Below, one piece after another: positions 24,329 to 34,167 of a stretch of DNA of 64,000 nt. Below the pieces are notes generated by a model. That model ran no database searches and was not told the DNA's origin. It saw only the letters and a list, made by a program, of their open reading frames with translations. The translations under genes and the position numbers were made by a program. This stretch comes from Nyssa sinensis (taxonomy: Eukaryota > Streptophyta > Magnoliopsida > Cornales > Nyssaceae), in assembly GCA_008638375.1 (NCBI GenBank), contig CM018031.1, forward strand, positions 58,881,688 through 58,945,687. Reading direction: 5' to 3'. How positions within the stretch are numbered: the first letter of the stretch is position 1; each line of letters begins with the position of its first letter.

Positions 24329-25454
24329 ATGGCATGGCAGCCCTATACAGATGATGTCATCGCGACATTACCTACATATTGCCTTGTTGGGGAGGATATA
24401 TGGCTGACTGTATCACCACTCATTTGTTTTGAGGTTGTTGAGTGGCACTTCCCAGATCAGGTCATGCGTCAGTTCAGACTTCGCCAGGAGATACCATTGC
24501 CACGCGATACAAGTGTCGAGCTTCACGCTACTGATCGACGAGGGAGGGCACTATATCAGTGGGACGTTGTGCATCAGCCATATATTGATCTATGGAGTCA
24601 TCGTTGTGATCATATTGTATCTGCCGAGCCGTTGGATCACCCACTTGGGTATATGGATCCCTATATGGTGTGGTATCGACGAATTACTCGTCGCTTGGTT
24701 GGACCACCGGATATTAGGCCATTGGTTGGATTTCAACCCATTGGTAGTATTATGGAGATGCTGGTATAAGTTTGTTTGATGTGTTATGTTTAATTATATT
24801 ACATTTTTATATTCAAAACATACTTTTAATTGTTAATATTACTTGCAGTCAAGTACCCTTACCAAAATACATATGAAGGCTGACGAGGGTTATGGTGATC
24901 GAGTTGAATCACACCAAGCCTTTGCTGATAGCAAGGCACTTAGTTATTCTGCCTTAGAAGGAATTCAGGCCCATCAGCGTATTGGCTCCGAGGAAATCCC
25001 ATGTGATTCAGTCCCGTCGCAGTCGGCCTCAGTGCCTCATGGGCGACCTCGTGCCATTGTTAATGTATATCAGAGACGTCATCGAAGGGACATTTCCACT
25101 CCGGCTGCCCCTTCATCATCAGTAGCAACTCCATCCTCCTCTACTAGAATGCCCATCCATGATGATTATGCATTTGGCACACCTATGCACACAGAAGCAA
25201 TTGAGATAGGTGGGATAGGTGATGACATGGGCATTGAGGGGTTGACAGTGGCTCACGACGATGGAGATGACGTAGGTGGTATGGGTGAAGATATGGATTG
25301 GGGATTTCATCTTGATGCCATACCACGAGGTACACGTACTCATCGTCAATTTGAAGTAGGTGGTCCTTCTCAAGTCACACAAGTTGAGCAACAACTTGAA
25401 CGCCCACGTAGAAGGCCAGTTCGTCAAAGGAGACAACCTGGATGTGGGACTTAA
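24329..25454 (+). CDS. plant mobile domain (PMD / MAIN-like) protein encoded in the MULE
   Basis: Two exons, 24329-24763 and 24849-25454, joined by a good donor (CTG/GTATAA) and acceptor (ACTTGCAG), phase 0, give 346 residues with no internal stop. Residues 1-75 match the C-terminal part of the plant mobile domain found in MAIN, MAIL1 and many MULEs: WQPYTDDVIATLPTYCLVGE, then VVEWHFPDQVMRQFRLRQEI. The rest is Ser/Asp/Gly-rich with a basic C-terminus (RPRRRPVRQRRQ). Known PMD proteins act in silencing and genome stability; the role of transposon copies is unclear. The domain usually has about 150 more N-terminal residues. An acceptor-like TTTATAG directly before the ATG suggests an upstream exon, but I did not find one, so the protein may be truncated. 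It lies 2.3 kb after the transposase on the same strand. Confidence 0.75.
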
Positions 25455-25605
25455 ATTTATGAGGTAGTTCATTTTTTCTCCTTCAAAAGTCTACTATTCT
25501 ATGATAAATTAGAGCAACTGATGCATGGTTTTAGTTTATTCTTTCTGAGGTTCAATTATAGCTAGAAATCTTCCCTTTTAACTTTTTTCTTTCTTTCCAT
25601 GATAG

Positions 25606-25700
25606 TCGTGCCTCAGATTTTTGGTTTGATGAAGATAGACAGTAAAGGAAGGATCATTCCATTCAGTGAAAAGCCTAAAGGAAATGATTTGAAGGCAATG
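25606..25700 (+). pseudogene. captured exon of ADP-glucose pyrophosphorylase large subunit
   Basis: After an acceptor-like GATAG the exon reads RASDF, then with one extra T in a five-T run (25618-25622) shifts to [14 protein letters not shown] and [12 protein letters not shown], ending at a GTAATA donor. This is the conserved segment of AGPase large subunits (APL type), enzymes of starch synthesis in plastids. Only one exon is present, 150 bp downstream of the PMD stop codon on the same strand. It is frameshifted and cannot make enzyme. Confidence 0.75.
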
Positions 25701-25951
25701 GTAATACTCAGATTTATGATACCCTCTCAAAGTTAAATGGAAGTTCTAACACCGGAAGTCATATATTTGGTTGCAGATTTCGGGCTGACACTTTGTTTGG
25801 TTGAGAAGAACAAAAAGTTGTCTGAGAGGTTATTGTTATCTCACCACTTTGCTTCTCAAGTGTTTTCAATTCTTAAATTTTATATCCATTAAAAAAAACC
25901 TGATATAAGCATGATTTGATGTCCTTGATCAATTCTTCTTTGTGACACAAG

Positions 25952-26111
25952 TGAATTTTGATTATACGAAAAATAGTCCTGTTGCACTTGTGCCCATAAT
26001 ATCTTGTCCAGATGTCTTTTGTGGTCTGCATTGTATGGAAAACATTGAAGTAGGAAAGCTTGGTTTGGCACGGATCATACCTGCTAATCACAAATTGCAG
26101 GTTACTGTTTC
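25952..26111 (+). pseudogene. captured seipin exon, first part
   Basis: After the acceptor ACACAAG the exon reads NFDYTKNSPVALVPI, later LGLARIIPANHKLQVTVS, the lumenal domain of plant seipins, ER proteins of lipid-droplet formation. The homology breaks off at 26111 and resumes at 26955, with the ISWI piece between. Plant seipin continues with SLTLPESDYN, which is exactly what is found at 26980. Open frame, but isolated from the rest of its gene. Confidence 0.7.
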
Positions 26112-26270
26112 TATGTACATGTTTCTTACATATTTATTTTTACACCACACACACCCCCCCCAAAAAAAAAGAAAAAGAAAAAAGAAGAAGACCAGGTTAC
26201 ATTCTTATCATGATTTAAATATTTGTAATTTGTGTAAGCAAAATATCATGATACCTTTTTTTTTGGGCAG

Positions 26271-26958
26271 CTGTTAATAAAGATGAGCTACTGCAAATGG
26301 TGAGGTTTGGTGCTGAAATGGTTTTTAGTTCCAAGGATAGCACAATTACGGAAGAGGATATAGATAGGATGATTGCTAAAGGAGAAGAGGCAACAGCAGA
26401 GCTGGATGCAAAGATGAAGAAATTTACAAAAGATGCCATCAAATTTAAGATGGATGATAGTATGTGGATATACCAATTACCATTAAGCCTTTTCTCTCTC
26501 TCTGATAGATAAGACACAAACACCCACAATGTCCCAATTGGGACTTGAACTGTCAACCTCCTCTTTGGAAGGTGGAGGTGATACCATTCAAGCTAATGAT
26601 TGATGGTACCATTAAGCCTTCTCGTTTATTCTTTTTTCTTTTTTTCCTATTGCTAAATAAGGCTAAATCTAATTTATCTGGCTGTGTGCAGCTGCTGATT
26701 TGTATGATTTTGATGACGAAAAGGATGAGAACAAGTTAGATTTCAAGAAAATTGTCAGTGAAAATTGGATTGAACCACCAAAAAGAGAGAGGAAGCGCAA
26801 GTAATAGTGATTTTTCATTTCCTTGCATTATGTCTTTCATGCTTCTTTTATGATTAGTTGAAACATGATTTGTCCTCTTTATTAGTTATTCGGAATCTGA
26901 GTACTTCAAGCAAACAATGCGCCAAAGTGGTCCGGCAAGACCAAAAGAGCCTCGAATC
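26271..26958 (+). pseudogene. captured ISWI chromatin remodeller fragment (three exons)
   Basis: Three exons in phase: 26271-26459 (VNKDELLQMVRFGAEMVF to KFKMDD), 26692-26800 (ADLYDFDDEKDENKLDFKKI to PPKRERKR) and 26886-26958 (YSESEYFKQTMRQSGPARPK then EPRI). This is the region after the helicase in CHR11/CHR17-type ISWI ATPases of plants. Introns and splice sites are retained, so capture was from genomic DNA. The first intron holds a SINE-like repeat. The fragment starts within an intron and ends abruptly inside seipin sequence. No helicase or SANT/SLIDE exons are present. Confidence 0.85.
26503..26605 (+). repeat. SINE-like repeat in the captured ISWI intron
   Basis: Contains GGGACTTGAACTGTCAACCT and GATACCATTCAAGCTAATGA. 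Same family look as 11005-11111. It was probably in the donor intron before capture or inserted later. Confidence 0.45.
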
Positions 26959-27029
26959 ACAAATTGCAGGTTACTGTTTCGTTGACTTTGCCGGAATCAG
27001 ACTACAACAGAAATCTTGGGGTCTTCCAG
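26955..27029 (+). pseudogene. captured seipin exon, second part
   Basis: Reads KLQVTVSLTLPESDYNRNLG then VFQ and ends at the donor CCAG/GTATGT. It begins with a 26-bp copy of the last bases of the first seipin part (26086-26111), then completes that exon. Together with 25952-26111 it forms one seipin exon split by the ISWI segment. Confidence 0.75.
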
Positions 27030-28979
27030 GTATGTCTTTTGGTTGACGTAAAATTACTTATGTTTGTCATGTTAGATTTCATGTATCACAAATTAAGAAT
27101 TGGTACAAATCATTTCACCTATGACATTTGGAACAAGTTTTTATGTCGATAATATGTTCATCTGTGCAATCTATTCACCTGCATTGTTTCTGAAGGATTA
27201 TTAACTTTTTGGTTATGCCAAATTACCCATAGCTCTTTTGCTACAATGCATTTTACAATATTGATTTCAAAAGACCTTACAATGAAATAGAGCGAGGGCC
27301 TCTCCTCACTGGTTTGTGGCACTCAATGGTTGGTGAGAACTTGGTAATTGAAAAAATTGAAGAGTGAAACCTCACCCCAGAGAAATTGCTGGTTAAAATT
27401 TTCCCTCATTGTTAATTGTCACCTAGTTGGGAAAGTCTGAATCACTATGGCTGACAGCAAGGAGAGTTTCACAAATTTTAGGATTTATTCTTATTATGAT
27501 GCAGGAAAATCTCCTACTTTAGGACTTTCAATTTGTAGGTCGAACCTGTTTGAATGTCCATGTATGGCATAAAATATATAGATATATATGTTATGATAAA
27601 CAATCATTTTTTCATCTTTCAAATATTTTAAGTTTCCTCATTATTTGAAAATTCACATAAGAAAACTGAGGGTTATTATGTTGCATAGACACTAGACTTG
27701 AGATCAAATCTTACTTATCTTCCCTCATTATATCTCAGTTCTTCTTCAAGAATTAGTCTAACGATTTGAAATTGTTGCTATGTTTTTGCTAGAACTTAGA
27801 CTCTAATGCTATATACTAGAAATGTGGCGTCTCAATTTTGAAGAGATGTTGGACAAGTGCCCTGGAGTATCCAATAAGCATCAGATTTATGTCTGGTTTT
27901 TAAAAATTATTTTTAATTATAGATACCATGAGGAAGCATTGGACACATCCATTGTTATCTGATGAGAATTGGTATTTTCTATAGATACAACTCCTTTGAA
28001 GAAATATATGTGCTTCATTAATATAAAAACCTGCAACAACTAGTAAAAGATACTCCTCAATATACTAACTTATATACTAATCATTCAGGTGAAGAGTTAT
28101 GGCCTAAGCACGAACCAGTTAGGCATCTTGAACTTATCAATCCAGTCCTTTTCATTGTGAACTGACTTATGTCAAAATTCATAATCAATGAAACCTAGAA
28201 CACGGGTTGTTATGGTACACTGAACAGGAAAGGGAACGCAATATGCTGTATACAGTATACTGTAATTGTGTTACAATAAGAGGTAGGCTTATATAGATGA
28301 AATAAGTGAAATACAATGAGATAGGTCTAATTATAAGAGTATTTTATTCTCTTCACCCAAATATATTTTTTTTTGGAAAGGTAAATCACACACACGTACT
28401 TTGCCCATTAAGGGGACTTGAGCCCTCAACCTTCCATATCCTGGAGGAGATATTAACCAAGTTAGAGCTTGTTGGTCTTTACCCAAATTATTTACGAGAA
28501 CTAATATCATTATAGTGTACAAGTTGTCTATAGAGTTATGGAAATTTATCATATTGGAATAAAGCATGTAAAAACATGAACTAAGGATACTTATTAGTTA
28601 TTACCCAATTACGTATTTATGTCGATCTCTTGATTTCCATTGGTCATTTCATATTATTTTTCTCGTAAAAGTAAAATTAAGAAAATAACTAAGAAGAAAT
28701 TTATTGGACCGCTGAATTTAGTATTCTGAAATGTAAGTATACCCTGTTTTGGTATGGGCATACCGAAATGGGGATCACTATGGGATTATTATTTTTTTGG
28801 TAACTATGTTCAGGATTCATGTAAATTGTGGTCATGTCAAAACTGGATTGTTTATAGATCAAGAATAGTTCTGTCTCTTTGATTTTTCAAAATCATAATG
28901 AAACAAAAGATTCATCACATGGAGCAGATATTATGGCTATCAAGTCACTAAAATCTAAAGTTTTTATGTTATTTTGCAG
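27030..28979. other. MULE interior between seipin and CBP60 fragments
   Basis: Probably seipin intron at the left and CBP60 intron at the right, with unknown sequence between. A SINE-like repeat with GGGGACTTGAGCCCTCAACC lies at about 28370-28480. A palindromic CTGTATACAGTATACTG sits near 28248. No exon recognised. Confidence 0.5.
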
Positions 28980-30927
28980 TGTACAAGAAACATTACCCAC
29001 CTGCTTTGCATGATGAAGTTTGGAGATTGGATACAATAGCAAAGGATGGAGCACTGCATAAAAAATTGATAAAGGATGAAATCACAACAGTTGAAGATTT
29101 CCTCAGGGTTCTTGTTCGGGATCCACAGAGATTAAGAAATGTAAAGGCATCTCTTTCTGTCTTTTCATTTTTATATTTATTTTTTGGAATTAAATTACAT
29201 TATTTTCTTATTCTTTCTTCGAGAATTTATTGTTATTTGTTTCTTTAGCTTATATGATGTTTGCTATGTAGATTCTTGGGAGTGGTATGTCCAATAGGAT
29301 GTGGGAGAACACAGTGGAGCATGCCAAGACGTGTGTTTTGGGTGGGAAGCTCTATGTTTACTATTCAGATGAAAGCCAGAGCAGTGGTGCTGCCTTCAAC
29401 CATATTTATGAGCTCAGTGGCCTTATTGCAGATGGGCATTTCCTCCCTTTAGAATCACTGAACCAAAATCAAAAGGTTGGAGTTTCTTTCTTGTCAAAAT
29501 TTTGGATCACCATAACTCCTCTTGCAATTTTGCAAATTATGCTTGATTAACTTTTTAGATTACTCTTAAGCTTTGTCTAACCACCCAGGAAAATTGGAAA
29601 AGAATTGAAAAACATGCAGTCATAACAGGTTGGAATTGGGTTGAAATGTTTTAAGACAAGTGTTTCACACACATTCACTACCCATGTTTAAAAAGACTGC
29701 AGTCGCATGTGTCAATACTCTCTCTTTTCCTTGTTGAAGTTCCCAAGGCACTGTTGCAAAGTTAACACTCCACCACAAAACAAACTACATCAGATTTAAA
29801 AGAATCAATTGTACACAAGATGCACGTGGTGGGACTTGGGAGTAATTTATTTTAGATAATGTTCAATATTTAATTTCCACCACTCGATTACCTGGCTTTT
29901 GTGATTAGATCTTCAGGATACACTTCTGTTTGTGTAGATACAATCTCTTTTCGCATAGGAAATAGCCTGGCTGTGGATGAGTCTAGAGGTGCTTGCATGT
30001 GTTCTCCTCACGTTTCATGCCTTATAGGAACTCTGATTAACAATTGAAACAAGTTCAAGTTCTACAGCACTTTAACTGACCGTTTTTCATTCTAATAATA
30101 TAATATGTAAATCCTTTTTGACTTGCCAGTTGGCAACCTGTCTGATAATGATTTTTATTTGTCCATACACGCCAACACATTCCGTATGATGTTTACAGAT
30201 TTCAGTGGATTCGCTGGTGAAGAGAGCATACGAGAATTGGAATCAAGTTGTAGAATATGATGGCAGAGTCCTAAACTCTTTGTCTAACAGTAAGAAGGGA
30301 ACAAGTGTCTGAGCTGCACCTATAGCAAACCATGACCATGTCATTGATCACTGTTCTACTACTACACAAAACAAGTGCCAATATATCTCCTCAGAACTGA
30401 GCTCACAATGCCAAACCAAAAATAACAACTCATTGATCCCTCATTTGATTGAATTCCCATTCATACGATCTGATTCAATGGCAGAAATTGCATTAAATAC
30501 CTCACAAGCAGCATTATCTGGCAGCATGGAATATGGGTCAATTGGAATGTCCACAGTGGGTGGTTCTTATATTGCAGGAGAATGGTCTCGACCAAGGGAT
30601 GATCAGGGATTAGAAGACTTTTTTACTGAGGAGATCCGGCTTAGGAGTTCAGAGATGTTAGAGAATGATGACATGCAGAGGCTGCTAAAGACATTCAACA
30701 TGGGTGGAGTTGGGGTGGGGTCTGCTTTTGGCCATTCTGATGAGGCTTGTTACTCTCACAATGTTCCATATGAGCATCAGATGGATCGAACATATGGGCA
30801 GGAACGTGGCCGAAGTTCAGGAAAGGCTGTTGTGGGATGGCTTAAGCTGAAAGCTGCTCTGAGGTGGGGGATATTTATTAGGAAGAGAGCTGCAGAGAGG
30901 AGAGCTCAGCTTGTTGAGCTTGACTAA
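28980..30927 (+). pseudogene. captured 3' half of a CBP60 calmodulin-binding protein gene
   Basis: Three exons in phase: 28980-29140 ([37 protein letters not shown]), 29272-29475 ([40 protein letters not shown]) and 30199-30927 (ISVDSLVKRAYENWNQVVEY to the C-terminus GKAVVGWLKLKAALRWGIFI, then RKRAAERRAQLVELD). These are the conserved C-terminal parts of plant CBP60 proteins, nuclear calmodulin-binding transcription factors of immunity and development. The N-terminal exons are absent. A single TGA at 30310 interrupts the last exon; the other about 200 codons downstream remain open to the natural stop. Introns are kept. Since it lies inside the MULE boundaries, it is best read as captured rather than resident. 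Confidence 0.85.
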
Positions 30928-32259
30928 GTTAATTGCTCCAAGTACTTTGACTTCAGGGTTTACTGAGAGTATGTTTTTGGTGCCTCGAGATTATATGCTG
31001 TGTTTGACTGCCAAGAAATCATAGGAAATGAAAAGAGGAGAAAAAAATACAGAAAACAGAACCCAATTAATTGTTGGTGCTTTAAGAATTTAAAGGTTGT
31101 AAGTGTGGGGCATCACAATCTTTCAGAATTTAGATAAACAAGGGCCTATTGGTGACACCTTCCATGTCTTACAAATTATTTAGTATGTTCAACCACAGAG
31201 ATATTGTGTTGATGTCACCATAATCATAATTGGTGTATTTTTTTAATATTGGAAAAATAAAAATCAGAATGTATATATTACCCAATTAATTGTTGGTGCT
31301 TTAGTTGGCTTGCAAATGAATCTATTTTGCTCTTAAATGCTACATAATGGAAGAAAGGAAACAGAAAATATAGTATTCAATCGATTATGTGAATGAAAAT
31401 TGTTTTAAAATGGGAAAATTCTGAATTGGGAAGTGGATTGGTGGGTGAGGAGGTTCTGTGGAGTTTTGTAAGTTGATTTGTGGATATATTTTTTTAGCAG
31501 TATTGCTTTCATGTTTTTCTGGTTACAGCAATAGGGTTGATAAAGCATCAAGCATGGCATTTGCAGTTCAGTTGCCTTGGTTGTCTTCACGAGTCTAATT
31601 GTTTTTTATTGGTAGATTCTGCAAGCATGGCATTTGCAGGTACTATAATAATGCAATTGGATGAAGGAAAATATAGAATTGTCAAAAAAAAAAAAAATGA
31701 AGGCAGAGCAGTGAGAATGAAATGGATGCACAAACTTTAGAATGTGTATGGTATGTAAAATACTTCATAGTAAAAAAAAATAGATTAATATGAATTGACT
31801 AGTGATGGTAACTGTTTAGTGTCGCTACTTGTTCCTATAAGCTAACCCCCTTTTTTTTGGTTGAATTTTGAATCAAATCTATCTTTTAACATGCCAACTA
31901 CAACCACAACCACAACCATAGGGGGAAACTTGCACAGTAATGTATATCATTTCAGGTTAGATGTATACATGCTAAGATTTATTCAAATTTTTTAAATTTC
32001 AAATGCTACTTTTTCATACACTGCCTCCGCTACTTTTTCATACACTGCCTCCACTTTTTTCTCTTCATATGTTTTGAAAATTTATGGATGATTACTTAAT
32101 ATATGCTAAGAAACTAAGAAAGAAATATAAAGTACATTTTTACCTAAACTGAATGGTTAATTGTTAGTTGCATTGCTCTAATACTTGCAGTCTTCTTCAT
32201 AAAATATGCATTCTGTGTCATCAACATGTTGCTAAACAAAAAAAAAAAAAAAAATTTGA
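30928..32259. other. MULE interior after the CBP60 piece
   Basis: Probably CBP60 3' UTR at first. Then a series of short exact duplications: 24 bp at 31061 and 31280, 18 bp at 31549 and 31622, and a tandem 24-bp unit at 32005-32052. No further exon recognised. Confidence 0.55.
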
Positions 32260-32556
32260 AAAACGTCTTTCGAGAAGACGATTTCTAAAGCGTCTTTTCG
32301 ATAGACGCTTTATAAATTGTCTTTTCAAAAGACGTTTTTGAATTTTTTCCTTTACAGGTAAGTATAAAAGGTGCTACAGAAATCGTCTTTCTGAAAGACG
32401 CTTTGAAAAGCGTCTTTTGGAAAGACGATTTTTAAAGCGTCTTTTCAAAAGACGATTTTCAAAGCGTCTTTTCAAAAGACGCTTTTGAGCGAAATGTGAC
32501 AAAAAAAAATACCAGTTCAAAGCGTCTTTTGAAAGCGTCTTTCCAAAAGACGCTTT
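32260..32556. repeat. array of CG-containing 24-bp palindromes at the MULE right end
   Basis: About eight copies of a palindrome close to AAGCGTCTTTTCAAAAGACG (full arms AAAGCGTC and GACGCTTT), at roughly 32262, 32288, 32318, 32381, 32407, 32436, 32462 and 32520. Single-base changes alternate GCGTC with TCGTC. The same unit occurs once in the left end (14933-14956) and once before the transposase (19115). Confidence 0.85.
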
Positions 32557-32645
32557 TAAAAACAACCCTATTTTGGTAAATAAGTTCAGAATGGCATTAT
32601 TTTGGAAAATAAGTTTTTTTTCTACCCTAGTTTAGGATTTAACTC
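32500..32645 (-). repeat. MULE right terminal inverted repeat
   Basis: Read on the minus strand it starts GAGTTAAATCCTAAACTAGG and continues with units containing TTATTTTCCAAAATAATGCC and TTATTTACCAAAATAGGGTT, matching the left end in order. Confidence 0.7.
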
Positions 32646-32654
32646 CCATCATAA
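32646..32654. repeat. 9-bp target site duplication, right copy
   Basis: CCATCATAA, identical to 14834-14842. Confidence 0.75.
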
Positions 32655-34167
32655 TGAGAGCCAAGAGTTAATAACATATAGAGATAAATAAATGTCTACT
32701 CAGCGGCATAAACTAGAGCACATAGCCTAAGTTAGGTGATTTCTCACCTGACCCAGTTCAGTCAACACACCTCTTTTTGGTTATAAATAAGGGACAAATA
32801 TTTCCTAAAACCATATACGAGAAGAGAGAACATTGAGAGAATCATCAAAGATAGATCAATGGCAAAAGTGCTAAGGCATTCAGTGGTCATGAAGAGGCTC
32901 CCATTATGGTCTAAAAGGGAAGGATTTGACTGTAATGTAACTGCACACTTAGTTGGTCCCGTTCTCTTCTGAGATATTTCTCTCAAAATTAGCACTTACT
33001 TTCTACCCAGAATCACTCCCTCACAGAGTATCATTCTTTATATATTATTCCATTTCATCCTCGGCTTTGTATGAGAAATTTATATCTGTGGAGATTTTAT
33101 TTCTCACAATATATAATTCTATGTTATCAAAGTTTGATCTTAGCTCCTTTATGCAAAGGTATTCAACGATCTCCGACAGTTAGTCAAGACAGATGAAAAG
33201 CAACCGTATAAAAAATATAAGGGAAATTATAAGAACATTCCATATATGTGGTTTATTCAATTTTACTTAACTCTCATATCTTAAAAGTGAACAAATATAT
33301 TCGTGTGGTTTTGAAATTAAAATGCATCTCTCGTTGCAAATGGAATGTGTTTGTTCAATTTCACAACTATACAAGTATGTTTGTTCGCCTTTAAAGTAAT
33401 GAGATTAAGTAAAAATTGAATAAAGCACAAGGAGTGCCTATGCAATTTACCCTAAAATATATTGAAAAGTTGTCATTGGTAAACAGCTGAAGCAGTCAAC
33501 AAGATTTACTTGCTTATTTTCAAATAAAATAGTAGAATTCAAACTCACACAACAACAAGAGGAATTAGTAGAAATTTAATATCATTAAATTTCGAATCTA
33601 AGATCTTGTTTGGTATGGTACAATAAACATTCTAAAAATATTCATTCTAACTTTTTTATTCCTAATTCTTATTTGATATGATTTGAAATGTTTATTCGGT
33701 ATTTCATTAAAAATAATTTCAAACATTCTTTTGGTTTAAATGAATAATCTCTATTTCATCACACATGTCATTTCTATTTTTTTTACTATTTTATTTTATG
33801 AAATGATTATTCCATTCCTAAGTGTCAAACATGATTTAAATAGGCTTTCAAAAAAAGGTTCGTGGCTGAACACAGTTGGACCCATTCCTAACCTTTTTTT
33901 TCCTTTTCTCCTCAGCTGGGCTCCAGAAATTGGACATCGCAAATGAAAATGTGGTGCCTATGACACGCTTGGTTTGTCATATAGTCCAGAATTGCAATTA
34001 CAAGTAACCTTCTCTTATCTTGTTTCTCCACCATAAAACTTGAAGCTCACCTTACATACATCAGCCACAGACCCATAACCCATTCAAAGGTTCAAATTCT
34101 CATCTTCTGTATTCTGTTATGGCCTTTTCTCTGCCCATCTCGTAAACAGATTTATACTTGAAAGAAA
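32655..34167. other. region between the MULE and ndhN
   Basis: No exon recognised. The first 530 bp contain a TATA-like GGTTATAAATAAGGG at about 32779 followed by purine-rich sequence, which resembles the U3/R part of an LTR, but no LTR ends were found. The last 200 bp before 34168 should hold the ndhN promoter and leader. Confidence 0.4.

Larger units (their letters stand above)
14843..32645 (+). mobile_element. 17.8-kb Mutator-like element carrying a PMD gene and captured host exons
   Basis: Bounded by a 9-bp target duplication and by related, inverted terminal regions. The left end reads TTATTACCAGAATAGGGTTG and TTATTTACCAAACTAATGCC; the reverse complement of the right end reads TTATTTACCAAAATAGGGTT and TTTTCCAAAATAATGCC. 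Inside are a MuDR-type transposase pseudogene (19541-22069), a plant mobile domain gene (24329-25454), and pieces of an AGPase large subunit, seipin, ISWI remodeller and CBP60 gene downstream, all on the plus strand, plus one unidentified exon on the minus strand. It sits between the divergent ABCB25 and ndhN genes. The element is not autonomous now because the transposase has three stops. The exact outer ends rest on the target duplication. Confidence 0.82.

Noticed and set aside
24429..24779. 116-codon frame overlapping PMD exon 1
   Set aside because: It is a shifted frame of the PMD exon; the other frame has the conserved domain and joins a second exon in phase.
30433..30927. 164-codon frame as an independent small gene
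   Set aside because: It is the part of the last CBP60 exon after the TGA at 30310, in the same frame, so it belongs to the captured CBP60 pseudogene.
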